Of a DNA stretch of 64,000 nucleotides, positions 48,338 to 58,065 are shown in pieces. This stretch comes from Henriciella sp. (GTDB lineage Bacteria > Pseudomonadota > Alphaproteobacteria > Caulobacterales > Hyphomonadaceae): positions 124,001-188,000 of the forward strand of contig JASJAO010000005.1 of NCBI GenBank assembly GCA_030066975.1, given 5' to 3'. The translations under genes were made by a program, and so were the position numbers. The notes beneath the pieces were generated by a model. That model made no database searches, was not told the DNA's origin, and saw only the letters and a list, made by a program, of their open reading frames with translations. Every line of letters starts with the position of its first letter. Position 1 is the stretch's first letter.

Positions 48338-48777
48338 CAGCGCCGCCTTTTCTCGTGATCGGGTTTGGCCCGCGTCGACCACTCATAGGTTGAGTCAAGT
48401 AAAGTTAGATCAAGCGCTTCGACCTGCAGCTCCAACTCCCCATCCCCGGAAAACAGAATCGACAGTTTTCCGCCGGGCGGTTCCGGATCCGGTGTAAATT
48501 CCAGACTGAGGAGCGACATCACCATGTCCGGATCAGCCTTTGAGACAGCGCGTGTTCGTACACCCAGCACCGTATCCACACCCAGAATCGCGCGCACACG
48601 CGATTTGTCCTCAGGTGTTTCCCAACGGTAGCGATTCAGCTCGATCGTAAACCGGCGCTCGCGGCGATGGAGCTTCAGATTGCCCGCTTTCAGGACCGCG
48701 TCCTGAACCGCTGCTGAGACAATTTCAAGATCATCACCGTCCTGGACGATCAGCCGCAGCGGTTTTGGGTCAGCCAT
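48337..48777 (-). CDS. DUF2948 family protein
   Basis: A 146-residue protein matching DUF2948 (LRLIVQDGDDLEIVSAAVQDAV, RRFTIELNRYRWE and LEFTPDPEPPGGKLSILFSGDGELEL split over the length). Function is unknown. It lies between murA (eight-base gap) and hisD (one-base overlap) on the same strand, its usual place in this class. Confidence 0.9.
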   Translation of the reverse strand: MADPKPLRLIVQDGDDLEIVSAAVQDAVLKAGNLKLHRRERRFTIELNRYRWETPEDKSRVRAILGVDTVLGVRTRAVSKADPDMVMSLLSLEFTPDPEPPGGKLSILFSGDGELELQVEALDLTLLDSTYEWSTRAKPDHEKRRR

Positions 48778-48785
48778 TCGTTTTC

Positions 48786-50063
48786 CTATTCGCTATCGGC
48801 CAGCCGCCGAATATCTGCTCCACACCCAGATAGCTTCTCTTCGAGACGTTCAAAACCCCTGTCGAGATGATATATGCGATTGACCGATGTCTCGCCTTCG
48901 GCCGCAAGCCCAGCAATCACAAGTGAAACAGATGCGCGAAGGTCCGTCGCCATTACTGGAGCGCCTTTTAGCGCTTTCACACCTCGAACCACCGCTTCCT
49001 TGCCGCGCACTTCGATCTTGGCCCCCAGTCGGGACAGTTCCGGCGCGTGCATGAACCGGTTTTCAAAGATGTTTTCGCGAATGATCGACGTGCCGTCAGC
49101 CAGCGACATCAGCGCCATGAACTGCGCCTGTAGATCGGTTGGAAAGCCGGGATGTGGCTGCGTGTTGATATTGACCGCTTTTAGCGCGGAGCCATTACGC
49201 TGAATGCGTAGCGTAGCTCCCACTTCGTCGGCGTCGACCTCAACGCCTGCTTCTCCCAGAGCGGCAATCATTGCACCGAGCGCTGCAACAGGCGCTCCGG
49301 TGAGGGTAACGTCGCCCCCCGCTGCAGCCGCTGCCATGGCGTAGGTTCCCGCCTCAATCCGGTCCGCCATCACCGCGTGTTCCGTCCCGTTCAGGGTCTC
49401 CACACCCTCGATCCGGATCGTATCGCTGCCGGCACCGGTAATCTTTGCGCCCATCTTGTTGAGACAATCAGCAAGATCTGCGATTTCAGGCTCGCGCGCG
49501 GCGTTTTCCAGGACGGTTGTGCCTTTTGCGAGTGTCGAGGCCAGCATGGCATGTTCGGTCGCGCCGACAGAAACGAACGGAAACACCACCCGCGCGCCCT
49601 TGAGACCGTGTATCGCGGCAGCTTTGACATAGCCGCCCTCCACCAGCAGGTCTGCCCCCATCGCTTCCAGAGCCTTCAAATGAAGATCGACCGGCCTTGC
49701 CCCAATCGCGCACCCACCGGGCAGCGACACGGTGGCATGCCCATAGCGCGCCAGCATTGGACCAAGCACGTTGAAACTCGCCCGCATCTTTCGCACCTGA
49801 TCATACGGGGCAATGGTTGAGGTCAGCGTCTCGGCGTTCAGGCGGCACTCAGAATGCCCCTTCGGCCAGTACACTTCGACACCGAGGCTCGCCAAAAGCT
49901 GCGACAGGAACCGCGTGTCGGCCAGATTCGGCATATTGGTCAGGGTGAGCGGCTCGCCTGTCAGAAGCGAGGCGGCCATGAGTTTCAATGCGGAATTCTT
50001 GGCACCTGAAATCGAGATTTCGCCATTCAGCTTGCATCCGCCGGTAATACTGAGTCTATCCAT
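48786..50063 (-). CDS. murA: UDP-N-acetylglucosamine 1-carboxyvinyltransferase
   Basis: MurA makes the first committed peptidoglycan precursor from UDP-GlcNAc and phosphoenolpyruvate. The 425 residues show [15 protein letters not shown] and the active-site loop [20 protein letters not shown]. The loop has Cys as the catalytic residue, so the enzyme should be of the fosfomycin-sensitive type. ATG 50063 gives the standard start MDRLSITGG; a longer frame to 50150 overlaps the hppA terminator. Confidence 0.97.
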   Translation of the reverse strand: MDRLSITGGCKLNGEISISGAKNSALKLMAASLLTGEPLTLTNMPNLADTRFLSQLLASLGVEVYWPKGHSECRLNAETLTSTIAPYDQVRKMRASFNVLGPMLARYGHATVSLPGGCAIGARPVDLHLKALEAMGADLLVEGGYVKAAAIHGLKGARVVFPFVSVGATEHAMLASTLAKGTTVLENAAREPEIADLADCLNKMGAKITGAGSDTIRIEGVETLNGTEHAVMADRIEAGTYAMAAAAAGGDVTLTGAPVAALGAMIAALGEAGVEVDADEVGATLRIQRNGSALKAVNINTQPHPGFPTDLQAQFMALMSLADGTSIIRENIFENRFMHAPELSRLGAKIEVRGKEAVVRGVKALKGAPVMATDLRASVSLVIAGLAAEGETSVNRIYHLDRGFERLEEKLSGCGADIRRLADSE

Positions 50064-50136
50064 CCCCGCTTGTATAGCGCTGAGCACGGCCATTGAAAGG
50101 CGCAATTGCGGCAACAGCAGGCGGGGAAAAGGCAGC

Positions 50137-50167
50137 AAAAAAGCCCGCACCTTTCGATGCGGGCTTT
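50137..50167 (-). terminator. Intrinsic terminator of hppA
   Basis: On the minus strand AAAGCCCGCA (50167-50158) pairs with TGCGGGCTTT (50149-50140), a 10-bp stem with an 8-base loop, followed by a run of six U (50142-50137). It begins 23 bases after the hppA stop. Confidence 0.9.
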
Positions 50168-50190
50168 CGAAGTTGAGATCAATTGAGCGC

Positions 50191-52398
50191 CTAGTGGCCG
50201 CCCGCCAGAACCGCGAGCATCAAAAGCGCCACGATATTGGTGATCTTGATCATCGGGTTCACGGCCGGTCCGGCGGTATCCTTGTAGGGGTCACCGACTG
50301 TATCGCCGGTCACAGCCGCCTTGTGGGCCTCAGAGCCCTTGCCGCCATGATTGCCGTCTTCGATATACTTTTTCGCATTGTCCCAGGCGCCGCCGCCTGA
50401 GGTCATGGAAATCGCAACGAAAATCCCGGTCACAATCACACCGAGCAGCATCGCGCCCACCGCAGCCAGAGCCGCCGGTGCCCCGGCAATACCCCAGATG
50501 GCAAGGAACAGAACCACAGGCGACAGCACAGGCAGCAAGGATGGAACCACCATTTCCTTGATCGCCGCAGAGGTCAGAATGTCCACAGCACGGCCATAGT
50601 CCGGCTTCGAAGTGCCCTCCATGATCCCGGGATCGCTTCTGAACTGACGACGAACTTCTTCGACGACCGCTTGCGCAGCGCGGCCCACAGCCATCATCGA
50701 CATGCCGCCGAAGAGGAAAGGCAGCAGACCACCAAACAGCAAGCCGACCACCACATAGGGGTTGGCAATCGAGAAGTCGACCGACACGCCTCTCAGGATC
50801 GATCCCTCCGCCGCATTCACGGCAAAGTATTTGAGATCCTCATTATAGGCTGCAAACAACACCAAAGCCCCGAGCCCGGCAGAGCCGATCGCATAGCCTT
50901 TGGTCACCGCTTTCGTGGTGTTGCCAACCGCATCCAGCGCATCCGTCGTGTCACGCACAGAGCTTGGCAACTCTGACATTTCCGCGATACCGCCCGCATT
51001 GTCGGTCACCGGACCGAACGCGTCGAGCGCGACGATCATACCGGCCAGGGCCAGCATCGTCGTGGTCGCAATCGCAATGCCGAAGAGACCGGCCAGATTA
51101 AAGGTCACGATAATGCCCGCAATGATCACAAGCGCCGGCAGCGCCGTGGATTCGAGCGAGACTGCGAGCCCCTGAATCACGTTCGTCCCGTGACCGGACT
51201 CTGAGGACTTCGCCACAGATTTCACCGGTCGATATCCCGTTCCGGTATAGTATTCCGTGATCACCACGATCAACGCAGTCACAGCCAATCCAACGATGCC
51301 GCACCAGAACAAGGCTGCTCCGGTAACGACCTTCGCGGTACCATCGGCCGCCATAAGACCAAGCACTTCACCGCTGGTCTGAGTGACGCCGGATGCTGTG
51401 GTGATGTCACCCAGCGCGCCGAATCCGCCCGGCAAACCGAACTGAACGGCGATCGCAAGCCCCACGACAGTGAAGACACCTGTGGCGATCAGACCTTTAT
51501 ACAAAGCGCCCATAATGTTGGTGGAGCCTTTGCCCAGTCTGACAAACCAGGTCCCGATGATCGACGCCACAATACACACGGCGCAAATCGCCAGCGGGAA
51601 GAGCAGCATATCGCCAAGATAAGTGGCATTGGAGAAATAGATCGCTGTCAGAACCATGGTCGCGACAATCGTCACGGCATAGGTTTCGAACAGGTCTGCG
51701 GCCATGCCCGCACAGTCACCGACATTATCACCCACATTGTCCGCAATCGTTGCGGCATTGCGCGGGTCATCCTCCGGGATGCCAGCCTCGACCTTGCCCA
51801 CCATATCGCCGCCAACATCTGCACCTTTGGTGAAGATACCGCCGCCGAGACGGGCAAAGATCGAAATGAGAGACGCTCCGAAACCGAGTGCCACCAGTCC
51901 GTCAATGACGATCCTTTCTGTTGCCGGGTTCATGCCAAACACACCGACCAGCAGGCCATAATAGCCAACCACGCCAATCAGCGCGAGGCCCACTACGAGG
52001 AGCCCTGTAACAGCGCCGGACTTGAACGCCATTGAAAGGCCGCTTTGCAGACTTTCGCTCGCGGCTTGTGTGGTGCGTACATTGGCCTGGACCGACACTT
52101 TCATGCCGATAAAACCTGCCGCACCCGACAAAACGGCGCCTAGGATGAAGCCGAGTGGCACTTCCCAATTGCGGAACAGAATCGCCAAAATGACGACAAC
52201 CGCCACGCCGACATAGCCGATTGTTGTATATTGCCGCTTCAGATAGGCATTCGCCCCTTCCTGAATCGCGGCGGCGATTTCCTGCATGCGGTCATTGCCG
52301 CTGCTCGCCTTCATAATTGAGTTCGATTGCAACCAACCGAACAGCACTGCCAACACACCGGTTGCCAGTGCCACGTAAAACCATAGCGTGAGATCCAT
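50191..52398 (-). CDS. hppA: H+-translocating pyrophosphatase, K+-independent type
   Basis: This is an integral membrane pump that hydrolyses pyrophosphate and moves protons. The 735 residues have about 16 membrane helices. The catalytic loop is [35 protein letters not shown], given here only as its blocks [22 protein letters not shown] and [12 protein letters not shown]. The ion-dependence segment reads [10 protein letters not shown], with Lys where K+-dependent enzymes have Ala, indicating the K+-independent class. The gene is monocistronic, with a clear terminator. Confidence 0.95.
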   Translation of the reverse strand: MDLTLWFYVALATGVLAVLFGWLQSNSIMKASSGNDRMQEIAAAIQEGANAYLKRQYTTIGYVGVAVVVILAILFRNWEVPLGFILGAVLSGAAGFIGMKVSVQANVRTTQAASESLQSGLSMAFKSGAVTGLLVVGLALIGVVGYYGLLVGVFGMNPATERIVIDGLVALGFGASLISIFARLGGGIFTKGADVGGDMVGKVEAGIPEDDPRNAATIADNVGDNVGDCAGMAADLFETYAVTIVATMVLTAIYFSNATYLGDMLLFPLAICAVCIVASIIGTWFVRLGKGSTNIMGALYKGLIATGVFTVVGLAIAVQFGLPGGFGALGDITTASGVTQTSGEVLGLMAADGTAKVVTGAALFWCGIVGLAVTALIVVITEYYTGTGYRPVKSVAKSSESGHGTNVIQGLAVSLESTALPALVIIAGIIVTFNLAGLFGIAIATTTMLALAGMIVALDAFGPVTDNAGGIAEMSELPSSVRDTTDALDAVGNTTKAVTKGYAIGSAGLGALVLFAAYNEDLKYFAVNAAEGSILRGVSVDFSIANPYVVVGLLFGGLLPFLFGGMSMMAVGRAAQAVVEEVRRQFRSDPGIMEGTSKPDYGRAVDILTSAAIKEMVVPSLLPVLSPVVLFLAIWGIAGAPAALAAVGAMLLGVIVTGIFVAISMTSGGGAWDNAKKYIEDGNHGGKGSEAHKAAVTGDTVGDPYKDTAGPAVNPMIKITNIVALLMLAVLAGGH

Positions 52399-52467
52399 AC
52401 GTATGGGCCCTCCCTTTTCGTCCCATTGCGAGAGTTAGTCTCTCAATCCTTTATTGTGTCGCCACGC

Positions 52468-52523
52468 TGCCAAACCTTTGCGCGTTTTACAACCTCGCTC
52501 GTTCGCAAAGGGAATCTGGCAGA
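52468..52523. repeat. Extended inverted repeat between thiL and hppA
   Basis: CCTTTGCG 52476-52483 pairs with CGCAAAGG 52505-52512 around 21 bases. It is flanked by CTGCCA 52468-52473 and TGGCAG 52518-52523, also complementary. Together they form a long imperfect hairpin downstream of thiL and upstream of hppA, both on the minus strand. No U-run is seen, so it may be a processing or regulatory hairpin rather than an intrinsic terminator. The rest of 52399-52534 has no clear promoter. Confidence 0.5.
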
Positions 52524-52534
52524 ATTGCTACAGG

Positions 52535-53431
52535 TTAATGCTCAAACCCGAGAGTTTCAGGAAGATTAACGGATTGGCCTCTGAAATTCAGCGACAAGCC
52601 GGGGTCTTCGATCACAATTCCGATCTTTGTGAACTCCTCAAGAACCTGCCCCGCTGGTGCCGTCATCAAGACCTGGTAATCGTCGCCTCCTGTGCACTGA
52701 GCCATGATTTGCTCCAGATCTGAACTCGGTCTGGCAAGCGGAACGTCAGCAAGATCCAGCATGATGCCACAATCCGACGCCTCAGCGAGCCGATATGCGT
52801 CGATCAACAGTCCATCGGAGACATCCAGACTGGCTGTGGCGGCGTCTGACACAGTCTTCGCCACGTCAGGATTGGGCAGAGCGGGAACGCGATAACGATC
52901 AGCAAGGTCATCACCGGGCTTTGCTCGCGCCGCCTCCAGGCCGATATGCCCCCAGCCAATCTGACCGGAAACCCAGACCTCGTCACCGATTCGCGCACCG
53001 CGGCGTCTGACTGGCCCTTCGCCATAACAAACACCCGTGAGGGTGAGAGACAGGCAAACCGGTCCATCGACCGTTACAAAGTCACCGCCCAGTAGATCGA
53101 TACCATATTGTTTCAGATCGGTCGCAATTCCCGCCATCAATGCGGCAAAGTCCTGCTCGCTGCGCTGCGACGACCAACTCACCGACAATAGCGCCTCATG
53201 CGGGCGGGCGCCTTTGGCAAGAATGTCTGAGACGTTCACCCGAATCAGTTTCTGCCCGACCGTACCGATCGGGTCTGAAGGCAGAAAGTGCGTGCCTTCA
53301 ACCAGTGTATCCATCGTCGCGATCATTGTACCGCGCCCTGACAGGACAGCGACATCGTCTCGTAATTGATCTGCGCCCGGCGCCGTAACGAGCGGGCGGA
53401 TATAGCGGTCGATCCAGTCCCGTTCAGTCAC
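52535..53431 (-). CDS. thiL: Thiamine-monophosphate kinase
   Basis: ThiL phosphorylates thiamine monophosphate to the active diphosphate. The 298 residues have the family's acidic ATP/Mg sites: RDDVAVL, MDTLVEGTHF, VNVSDILAKGARP, GGDFVTVDG, SLDVSDGLLIDAYRL and CTGGDDYQVL. Translation starts at GTG 53431, overlapping the upstream LOG gene by eight bases (GTGACTGA). So the two genes are likely coupled. Confidence 0.95.
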   Translation of the reverse strand: MTERDWIDRYIRPLVTAPGADQLRDDVAVLSGRGTMIATMDTLVEGTHFLPSDPIGTVGQKLIRVNVSDILAKGARPHEALLSVSWSSQRSEQDFAALMAGIATDLKQYGIDLLGGDFVTVDGPVCLSLTLTGVCYGEGPVRRRGARIGDEVWVSGQIGWGHIGLEAARAKPGDDLADRYRVPALPNPDVAKTVSDAATASLDVSDGLLIDAYRLAEASDCGIMLDLADVPLARPSSDLEQIMAQCTGGDDYQVLMTAPAGQVLEEFTKIGIVIEDPGLSLNFRGQSVNLPETLGFEH

Positions 53432-53987
53432 CGAGCTTCACAATGCGATCGCAAAGCGCCTGGATCGACGCTTCCGGCGTCTGCTCATGGACCAGCGTGG
53501 CGCGGAACTCCTGAGGGGTGAACCGGCCATCAATAATGTGATCCATCAGCTCAAAGAAGGGCGTCCAGAACCCGTCCTCGTCGAGAAAGGCCATAGGCTT
53601 GGCGTGCAGGCCGAGACGCGCCCAGGACAGCATCTCGACCGCTTCCTCAAGGGTGCCGATCCCGCCTGGAAGAACGATAAAGGCATCACTTTCATCGAAC
53701 ATGCGCTGTTTACGCGTGTGCATGTCTTCGACGATCTCGTGCGGCACCTCGTCGAAGACACGTTCTTTCTGGAGCAGAAAACGCGGCATGATGCCCAGCA
53801 CTTCGCCGCCATCACTGTGCACGGCTCTGGCGCAAGCCCCCATCAGACCAACCCCGCCGCCGCCATAGACCAGCCGAATGCCCTTCTGCGCCAGTGTGCG
53901 GCCGAGATCCTGTGCCAGACGCAAATAATCAGACTTCACATCATCAGATGATCCACAATACACACATACAGATTTCAGTGTTGCCAT
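53424..53987 (-). CDS. LOG family protein (TIGR00730, Rossmann fold)
   Basis: A 187-residue protein of the LOG/YvdD family, whose members act as cytokinin riboside 5'-monophosphate phosphoribohydrolases, probably in nucleotide turnover in bacteria. The signature PGGIGTLEEAVEMLSW and the N-terminal SVCVYCGSSDDV and LVYGGGGVGLMGA blocks are present. A good ribosome-binding site, GAGGAG, precedes ATG 53987. It is divergent from the Atm1-type exporter gene. Confidence 0.93.
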   Translation of the reverse strand: MATLKSVCVYCGSSDDVKSDYLRLAQDLGRTLAQKGIRLVYGGGGVGLMGACARAVHSDGGEVLGIMPRFLLQKERVFDEVPHEIVEDMHTRKQRMFDESDAFIVLPGGIGTLEEAVEMLSWARLGLHAKPMAFLDEDGFWTPFFELMDHIIDGRFTPQEFRATLVHEQTPEASIQALCDRIVKLGD

Positions 53988-54124
53988 TTCAAGCTCCTCA
54001 ATCCACGCGGATCAAACAAACGACCAACGCTCTAGGACAGGTCGCACCAACCTGCCAGCCCCGAACCAAGCGAACTCGCCATTTGTCAGTATTTTTGTTG
54101 GCGGTGTGGGCGCTCTTGCCCCAT

Positions 54125-55972
54125 ATGGCGGGGATGAGCACTGCACACGCCCAAACCGACTCCGACAAGATTGAAAGCGCTGATGGCGGCATTGGCGTTT
54201 CAATCGGCCGTATCCTGAAGCTGCTGGCACGATCGGAGCTCGCCAAATGGCGTCCGGTCATGGTGCTGGCTGTACTTCTCACGCTCGGTGCGGCCGTGCT
54301 GGAAGTCGTCTTCCCGCTCTTGCTCGGTTACGCGATCAATCAATTGGTTGCAGACGAAGCGGGCCTTGTCACCGGTGCTGCCGCGGCGGCCTTGTGGCTT
54401 GCTATCGCCTTCGCCATCAAATTCCTCGCCGGTGGCCTGCCGCAATTGCGCGACTGGCTGTTCTCCCCCGTCAGTCAGGATGCCCAGCGCGTGGTCTGTG
54501 TCGATGCGTTCGGTCACGCTCAAAGCCTGTCGCTTGGCTTTCATCAGACCCGGCGCACCGGGGCTCTAAATCGTGTGATTGAGCGCGGCGCCAGCGCGAT
54601 CGACTACCTCATCCGTTTCCTCGCCTTCAATATCGGCCCGACCATTGTGCGACTGGGGCTTGCTGCGATCGCGTTGGCGCTGGCCTATGACGCCTGGCTC
54701 GCTGTCATCGCGGTCACGACGATCGTGATCTATGCTGTCACCACCATCATGATCACCGAGTGGCGAGTTCGCCAGCGCCGGAAAATGAACGAAGCCGACA
54801 CAAGGTTCCGCGGGATCGCGGTCGACATCCTGACCAATTTCGAAACGGTAAAGTCATTCGCAGCCGAGACCCGCGAAACGGGCCGCTTCAATGACGCCAT
54901 GCAGAACTATAATCACCGCTATGTCGACGCCGTCCGCTCGATGTATGTGCTGAATGCAGCACAGGCCCTGGTCATGAATCTCGGCTTCGTCGCCGCTCTT
55001 GTTCTTTCGGCCTGGCGGGTCTCCCAAGGCAGCATGCAGATCGGAGACCTGATGGCCGTGTTTGCAATGTTCTCGTCACTGTATGCCCCGCTGAACATCC
55101 TCGGTTGGGCCTGGAGGGAGATCAAACAGGGCGCCGTCGATCTGGAGAAACTGTACGGTCTGCTGCAGATGAAACCTGAAGTGGCTGATCGCCCCAACGC
55201 GACCACGCTGACCAAGCCCGAAGGCCGCGTCACATTTGAAAATGTCGGCTTCACCCATGATGCGCGCGCGATCGGGGTTCAGGACATCAGTTTCGAAACC
55301 CCGCCCGGCAAAAAGATCGCCTTTGTCGGCACGTCCGGGGCTGGCAAGTCGACGCTTCTGAAGCTGCTCTTCCGTTTTTACGATGTGCAATCGGGTCGCG
55401 TTCTGGTCGATGGCAAAGATGTGCGGGACCTGACCCAGGAAAGCCTGCGAAATGCCTTGGGCCTGGTGCCGCAAGACGTGGTTCTGTTCAACGAGACGAT
55501 CAAAGCCAATATCGCCTATGCCCGTCCTGACGCAGATATGGACGCACTTCGCGACGCCGCCAAACGCGCCCAATTGCTCGACTTCATTGAAGGCCTGCCC
55601 GACGGCTGGGACACTCGCGTCGGCGAACGCGGCCTGAAACTCTCCGGCGGGGAGAAACAGCGTGTTGGCATCGCCCGCGTGATTCTGGCCAATCCGGCCG
55701 TGCTGGTTCTGGACGAAGCGACCTCCGCGCTCGACAGCGCAACCGAAGAAGCCGTGCAAGGTGCCCTGGATGAGGCCGCGAAAGGCCGTACCACGCTGAT
55801 GGTCGCCCATCGCTTGTCGACGGTGCAAAACGCCGATGAAATCATCGTTCTGAAAGCGGGTCGGATCATTGAACGCGGACCACACGAAGACCTATTGGCA
55901 TTAAAGGGCGAATATGCCGATATGTGGGCGCGACAGGCCAAGCGCGATGCCTTGGCGGTCGCCGCGGAATAG
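54125..55972 (+). CDS. Atm1/HMT1-type ABC exporter (fused membrane and ATPase domains)
   Basis: A half-transporter of about 612-615 residues like mitochondrial Atm1 and bacterial NaAtm1, which export glutathione-linked sulfur or metal compounds. The membrane domain has the Atm1 blocks RTGALNRVIERG, FNIGPTIVRLGL and EADTRFRGIAVDILTNFETVKSF. The ATPase has Walker A GTSGAGKST, signature LSGGEKQR and Walker B VLVLDEATSALD. The start is uncertain: ATG 54125 or 54134 are both possible and neither has a good ribosome-binding site. A hydrophobic stretch upstream in frame resembles a signal peptide but would be unusual here. It is followed by a PSD-like gene. Confidence 0.9.
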   Translation: MAGMSTAHAQTDSDKIESADGGIGVSIGRILKLLARSELAKWRPVMVLAVLLTLGAAVLEVVFPLLLGYAINQLVADEAGLVTGAAAAALWLAIAFAIKFLAGGLPQLRDWLFSPVSQDAQRVVCVDAFGHAQSLSLGFHQTRRTGALNRVIERGASAIDYLIRFLAFNIGPTIVRLGLAAIALALAYDAWLAVIAVTTIVIYAVTTIMITEWRVRQRRKMNEADTRFRGIAVDILTNFETVKSFAAETRETGRFNDAMQNYNHRYVDAVRSMYVLNAAQALVMNLGFVAALVLSAWRVSQGSMQIGDLMAVFAMFSSLYAPLNILGWAWREIKQGAVDLEKLYGLLQMKPEVADRPNATTLTKPEGRVTFENVGFTHDARAIGVQDISFETPPGKKIAFVGTSGAGKSTLLKLLFRFYDVQSGRVLVDGKDVRDLTQESLRNALGLVPQDVVLFNETIKANIAYARPDADMDALRDAAKRAQLLDFIEGLPDGWDTRVGERGLKLSGGEKQRVGIARVILANPAVLVLDEATSALDSATEEAVQGALDEAAKGRTTLMVAHRLSTVQNADEIIVLKAGRIIERGPHEDLLALKGEYADMWARQAKRDALAVAAE

Positions 55973-55984
55973 CACAGGAGGGAC

Positions 55985-56926
55985 ATGATGTCCGGCACCG
56001 ACAGTGATCTCAGCACAAAGCAGTTTCCCTGGCTGCGCAGTGGATTTGATCTAGAAGGATGGGTTGGTGCGATCGCCGCTCTTCTGGTCGGTATCCTGCT
56101 GAGCATGCTGTGGAGCCCGCTTTTCCTGATTGGTCTTGCTGGAGCTGTTTTGATCCTGTTCGCCACGCGGACTGCGACGCGCACACCGCCTCAGGGCGAC
56201 AATATGATCGTTGCCCCATGTGACGGCCTGGTCGTTTCTGTTGCAGGCGCCCGCCCGGCGGATGAGCTGCGCCTTGGCAGTGGCGAATGGACCCGGATCC
56301 GGGTCTCCAAGGGACCGACCAAGAGCAACGGCGTTTACGCGCCCATGGACGGGGCGATCGACCACGTGATCAGCGAGACGGGTGATCCGGCTGCGTTCGC
56401 TGCGATGAAAGTCGATCGACCGGGCCTGGCCGTCACGTTTATTTCGTTTGAAAGCGGTGCTCGCAGCATGGGCTTGCGGCTCGCAACCGGCGGGCTCGGC
56501 CCCCGTCTCGAGATGAGCTCGGACCCGGGCGATGCGGTACGGCTAGGCCGCAATATCGGCACACTTCGTTTGGGTGGTTGGTGCGACATCTATGTTCCGA
56601 AGGAAGCCGGTGTCAGCGTCTTGCCCGGTCAAACATTGATCGGATCTGAAACCGTCATCGCCACGTTCGAAGCTGACGCGATCCAGCCCGTCGCCCCCGC
56701 GCCAATGCCCGCACCAGCGGCGCCAGACCCTGAACCAGCTCCCAAGCCCGAATCTGAGCCGGTCGCAGATGCAGACGAAGAAGACGAACCTTCCGGCTCA
56801 ACCGCTGAAGAGCCGCCAGAGGGCGACGAGGGAAAAGAGACTGACGCATCGGTTGAAGACGACGAAGACGTCTCTGACATGCTCGCCCGCCTTCGTGAAG
56901 AGGCGCGCAAGGACTATGACGATTAA
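55985..56926 (+). CDS. Phosphatidylserine decarboxylase-like protein, predicted inactive
   Basis: The 313 residues align with short-type phosphatidylserine decarboxylase over about residues 25-230. It has two N-terminal hydrophobic segments, then VAPCDGLVVSV (usual SPADGxV), a PADELRLGS region and a C-terminal RLGGWCDIYVP, followed by VLPGQTLIGSETVIATF. In true PSD the last block is RFGSRxDVYLP, and self-cleavage at the Gly-Ser bond forms the pyruvoyl cofactor. Here the Ser is Gly198. The conserved HVNRxP histidine is also lost (KSNGVYAP), as is the NER block. A Pro/Glu/Asp-rich tail follows from about residue 232. It lies twelve bases after the exporter gene, where psd is often found in this class. 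A structural or regulatory role is inference. Confidence 0.75.
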   Translation: MMSGTDSDLSTKQFPWLRSGFDLEGWVGAIAALLVGILLSMLWSPLFLIGLAGAVLILFATRTATRTPPQGDNMIVAPCDGLVVSVAGARPADELRLGSGEWTRIRVSKGPTKSNGVYAPMDGAIDHVISETGDPAAFAAMKVDRPGLAVTFISFESGARSMGLRLATGGLGPRLEMSSDPGDAVRLGRNIGTLRLGGWCDIYVPKEAGVSVLPGQTLIGSETVIATFEADAIQPVAPAPMPAPAAPDPEPAPKPESEPVADADEEDEPSGSTAEEPPEGDEGKETDASVEDDEDVSDMLARLREEARKDYDD

Positions 56927-56927
56927 C

Positions 56928-56942
56928 CGCCCCTACGGGGCG
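56928..56942. other. Small hairpin between convergent genes
   Basis: CGCCCC 56928-56933 pairs with GGGGCG 56937-56942 around TAC, between the PSD-like and RibD genes. No U-run follows on either strand, so it is at best a weak terminator. Confidence 0.3.
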
Positions 56943-56944
56943 CG

Positions 56945-57604
56945 TTAGTCTCGTACATAGGTCTCCAGCACATCGTCGCCGATACGCGTCGCAGACACAC
57001 TTCGCCAGCGCGGCGCGTTCTCCATTTTGGTGAGACCAAGCGCGGCAATCGCAGGCAAGCCATCGCCGCCAATCAGGATCGGGGCACGAAACCACTGGAT
57101 CGTATCGACCAGACCTGCGGCGACAAAGCTTGCCGCCAGTTTGCCGCCACCCTCCAGAAAAACGCTCTGCATCCCTTCCACAGCGCAGCGATCAAGTAGC
57201 CGCGCTGGAGAGACTTGTCCCTCAACATCGCCGCAGCGCCAAACCTCTGCACCTGCTTGCTCCAGCGCCTCGACCTGACGCCCTTTCGGTTGCGACGCCG
57301 CGACCACAACCCGGCCAAGGCCAACCGACTGTACCAGTCGCCCTGTCACAGGCGTGCGCGCCTGACTGTCGGCAACAATCCGAACCGGCTGCACATTTGG
57401 CAACGGCACAGTTCGCGCGGTCAGCAAAGGATCGTCGGCCAGGACCGTTCCGACCCCGACCAGCACGACGTCATGTTCCGCCCGCATCTGGTGCACGCGG
57501 GCGCGCGCCTCTGATCCTGTAATCCATTGACTCACGCCATTCGCCAGCGCGATCCGACCATCCATGCTGGTGGCAATTTTCAGCGTGACCGTTGGGCGCG
57601 GCAC
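56945..57604 (-). CDS. RibD reductase-domain protein (no deaminase domain)
   Basis: The 219 residues match the C-terminal reductase half of RibD, which reduces the ribosylaminopyrimidine intermediate of riboflavin synthesis with NADPH. Seen blocks are VTLKIATSMDGRIA, SQWITGSEARARVHQMRA, DVVLVGVGTVLADDPLLT, VFLEGGGKLAASFV and APILIGGDG. The N-terminal zinc deaminase domain (HAE, PCxHxGRTPPC) is missing. It starts at GTG 57604, sharing one base with the nrdR stop, so there is no room for a lost deaminase. Following rib genes are also not present. Confidence 0.88.
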   Translation of the reverse strand: MPRPTVTLKIATSMDGRIALANGVSQWITGSEARARVHQMRAEHDVVLVGVGTVLADDPLLTARTVPLPNVQPVRIVADSQARTPVTGRLVQSVGLGRVVVAASQPKGRQVEALEQAGAEVWRCGDVEGQVSPARLLDRCAVEGMQSVFLEGGGKLAASFVAAGLVDTIQWFRAPILIGGDGLPAIAALGLTKMENAPRWRSVSATRIGDDVLETYVRD

Positions 57605-58062
57605 TAGTCGTCTTCCAGTGCCGATTGTTCAATAAACTGAGCAAAATCAGCCGGATCGCCAAAGTCGCGATAGACGCTCGCATAGCGAACATAGCCTACC
57701 GGATCGACCGCGCGCAGGCTCTCCATCACCATCTCGCCGATATCTGAAGACGACACTTCCGTTTCACCGCTGCTTTCCAGCTTGCGGTTGATGCCGGAAA
57801 CAAGCTGCTCAATCTGTTCTGGAGTCACCGGGCGCTTGCGCAGCGCAATTGAGACCGAACGCACCAATTTGTTGCGTTCAAAAGCCGAGCGTTTGCCGTC
57901 CCGCTTGATCACGGTGATTTCACGCAACTGCACCCGTTCAAACGTCGTAAAGCGCGCGCCACAATTATCGCACCCCCGACGACGACGCACAGCCGTATTG
58001 TCTTCCGCAGGACGGCTATCCTTGACCGCCGTATTCTCAGAGCCGCAGAATGGACAGCGCAA
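57604..58062 (-). CDS. nrdR: Transcriptional repressor NrdR
   Basis: NrdR is a zinc-finger and ATP-cone repressor of ribonucleotide reductase genes. The 152 residues have [18 protein letters not shown] and [16 protein letters not shown] (four zinc cysteines), then the ATP-cone start [19 protein letters not shown]. It starts at TTG 58062 with the glyA stop three bases before. The glyA-nrdR-rib order is conserved in many alphaproteobacteria. Confidence 0.96.
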   Translation of the reverse strand: MRCPFCGSENTAVKDSRPAEDNTAVRRRRGCDNCGARFTTFERVQLREITVIKRDGKRSAFERNKLVRSVSIALRKRPVTPEQIEQLVSGINRKLESSGETEVSSSDIGEMVMESLRAVDPVGYVRYASVYRDFGDPADFAQFIEQSALEDD

Positions 58063-58065
58063 GCG

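Noticed and set aside
53894-54124. Upstream extension of the Atm1-type exporter giving a signal-peptide-like N-terminus
   Set aside because: Atm1-type exporters have a cytoplasmic N-terminus and no cleaved signal, and the extension overlaps the divergent LOG gene and has no ribosome-binding site.
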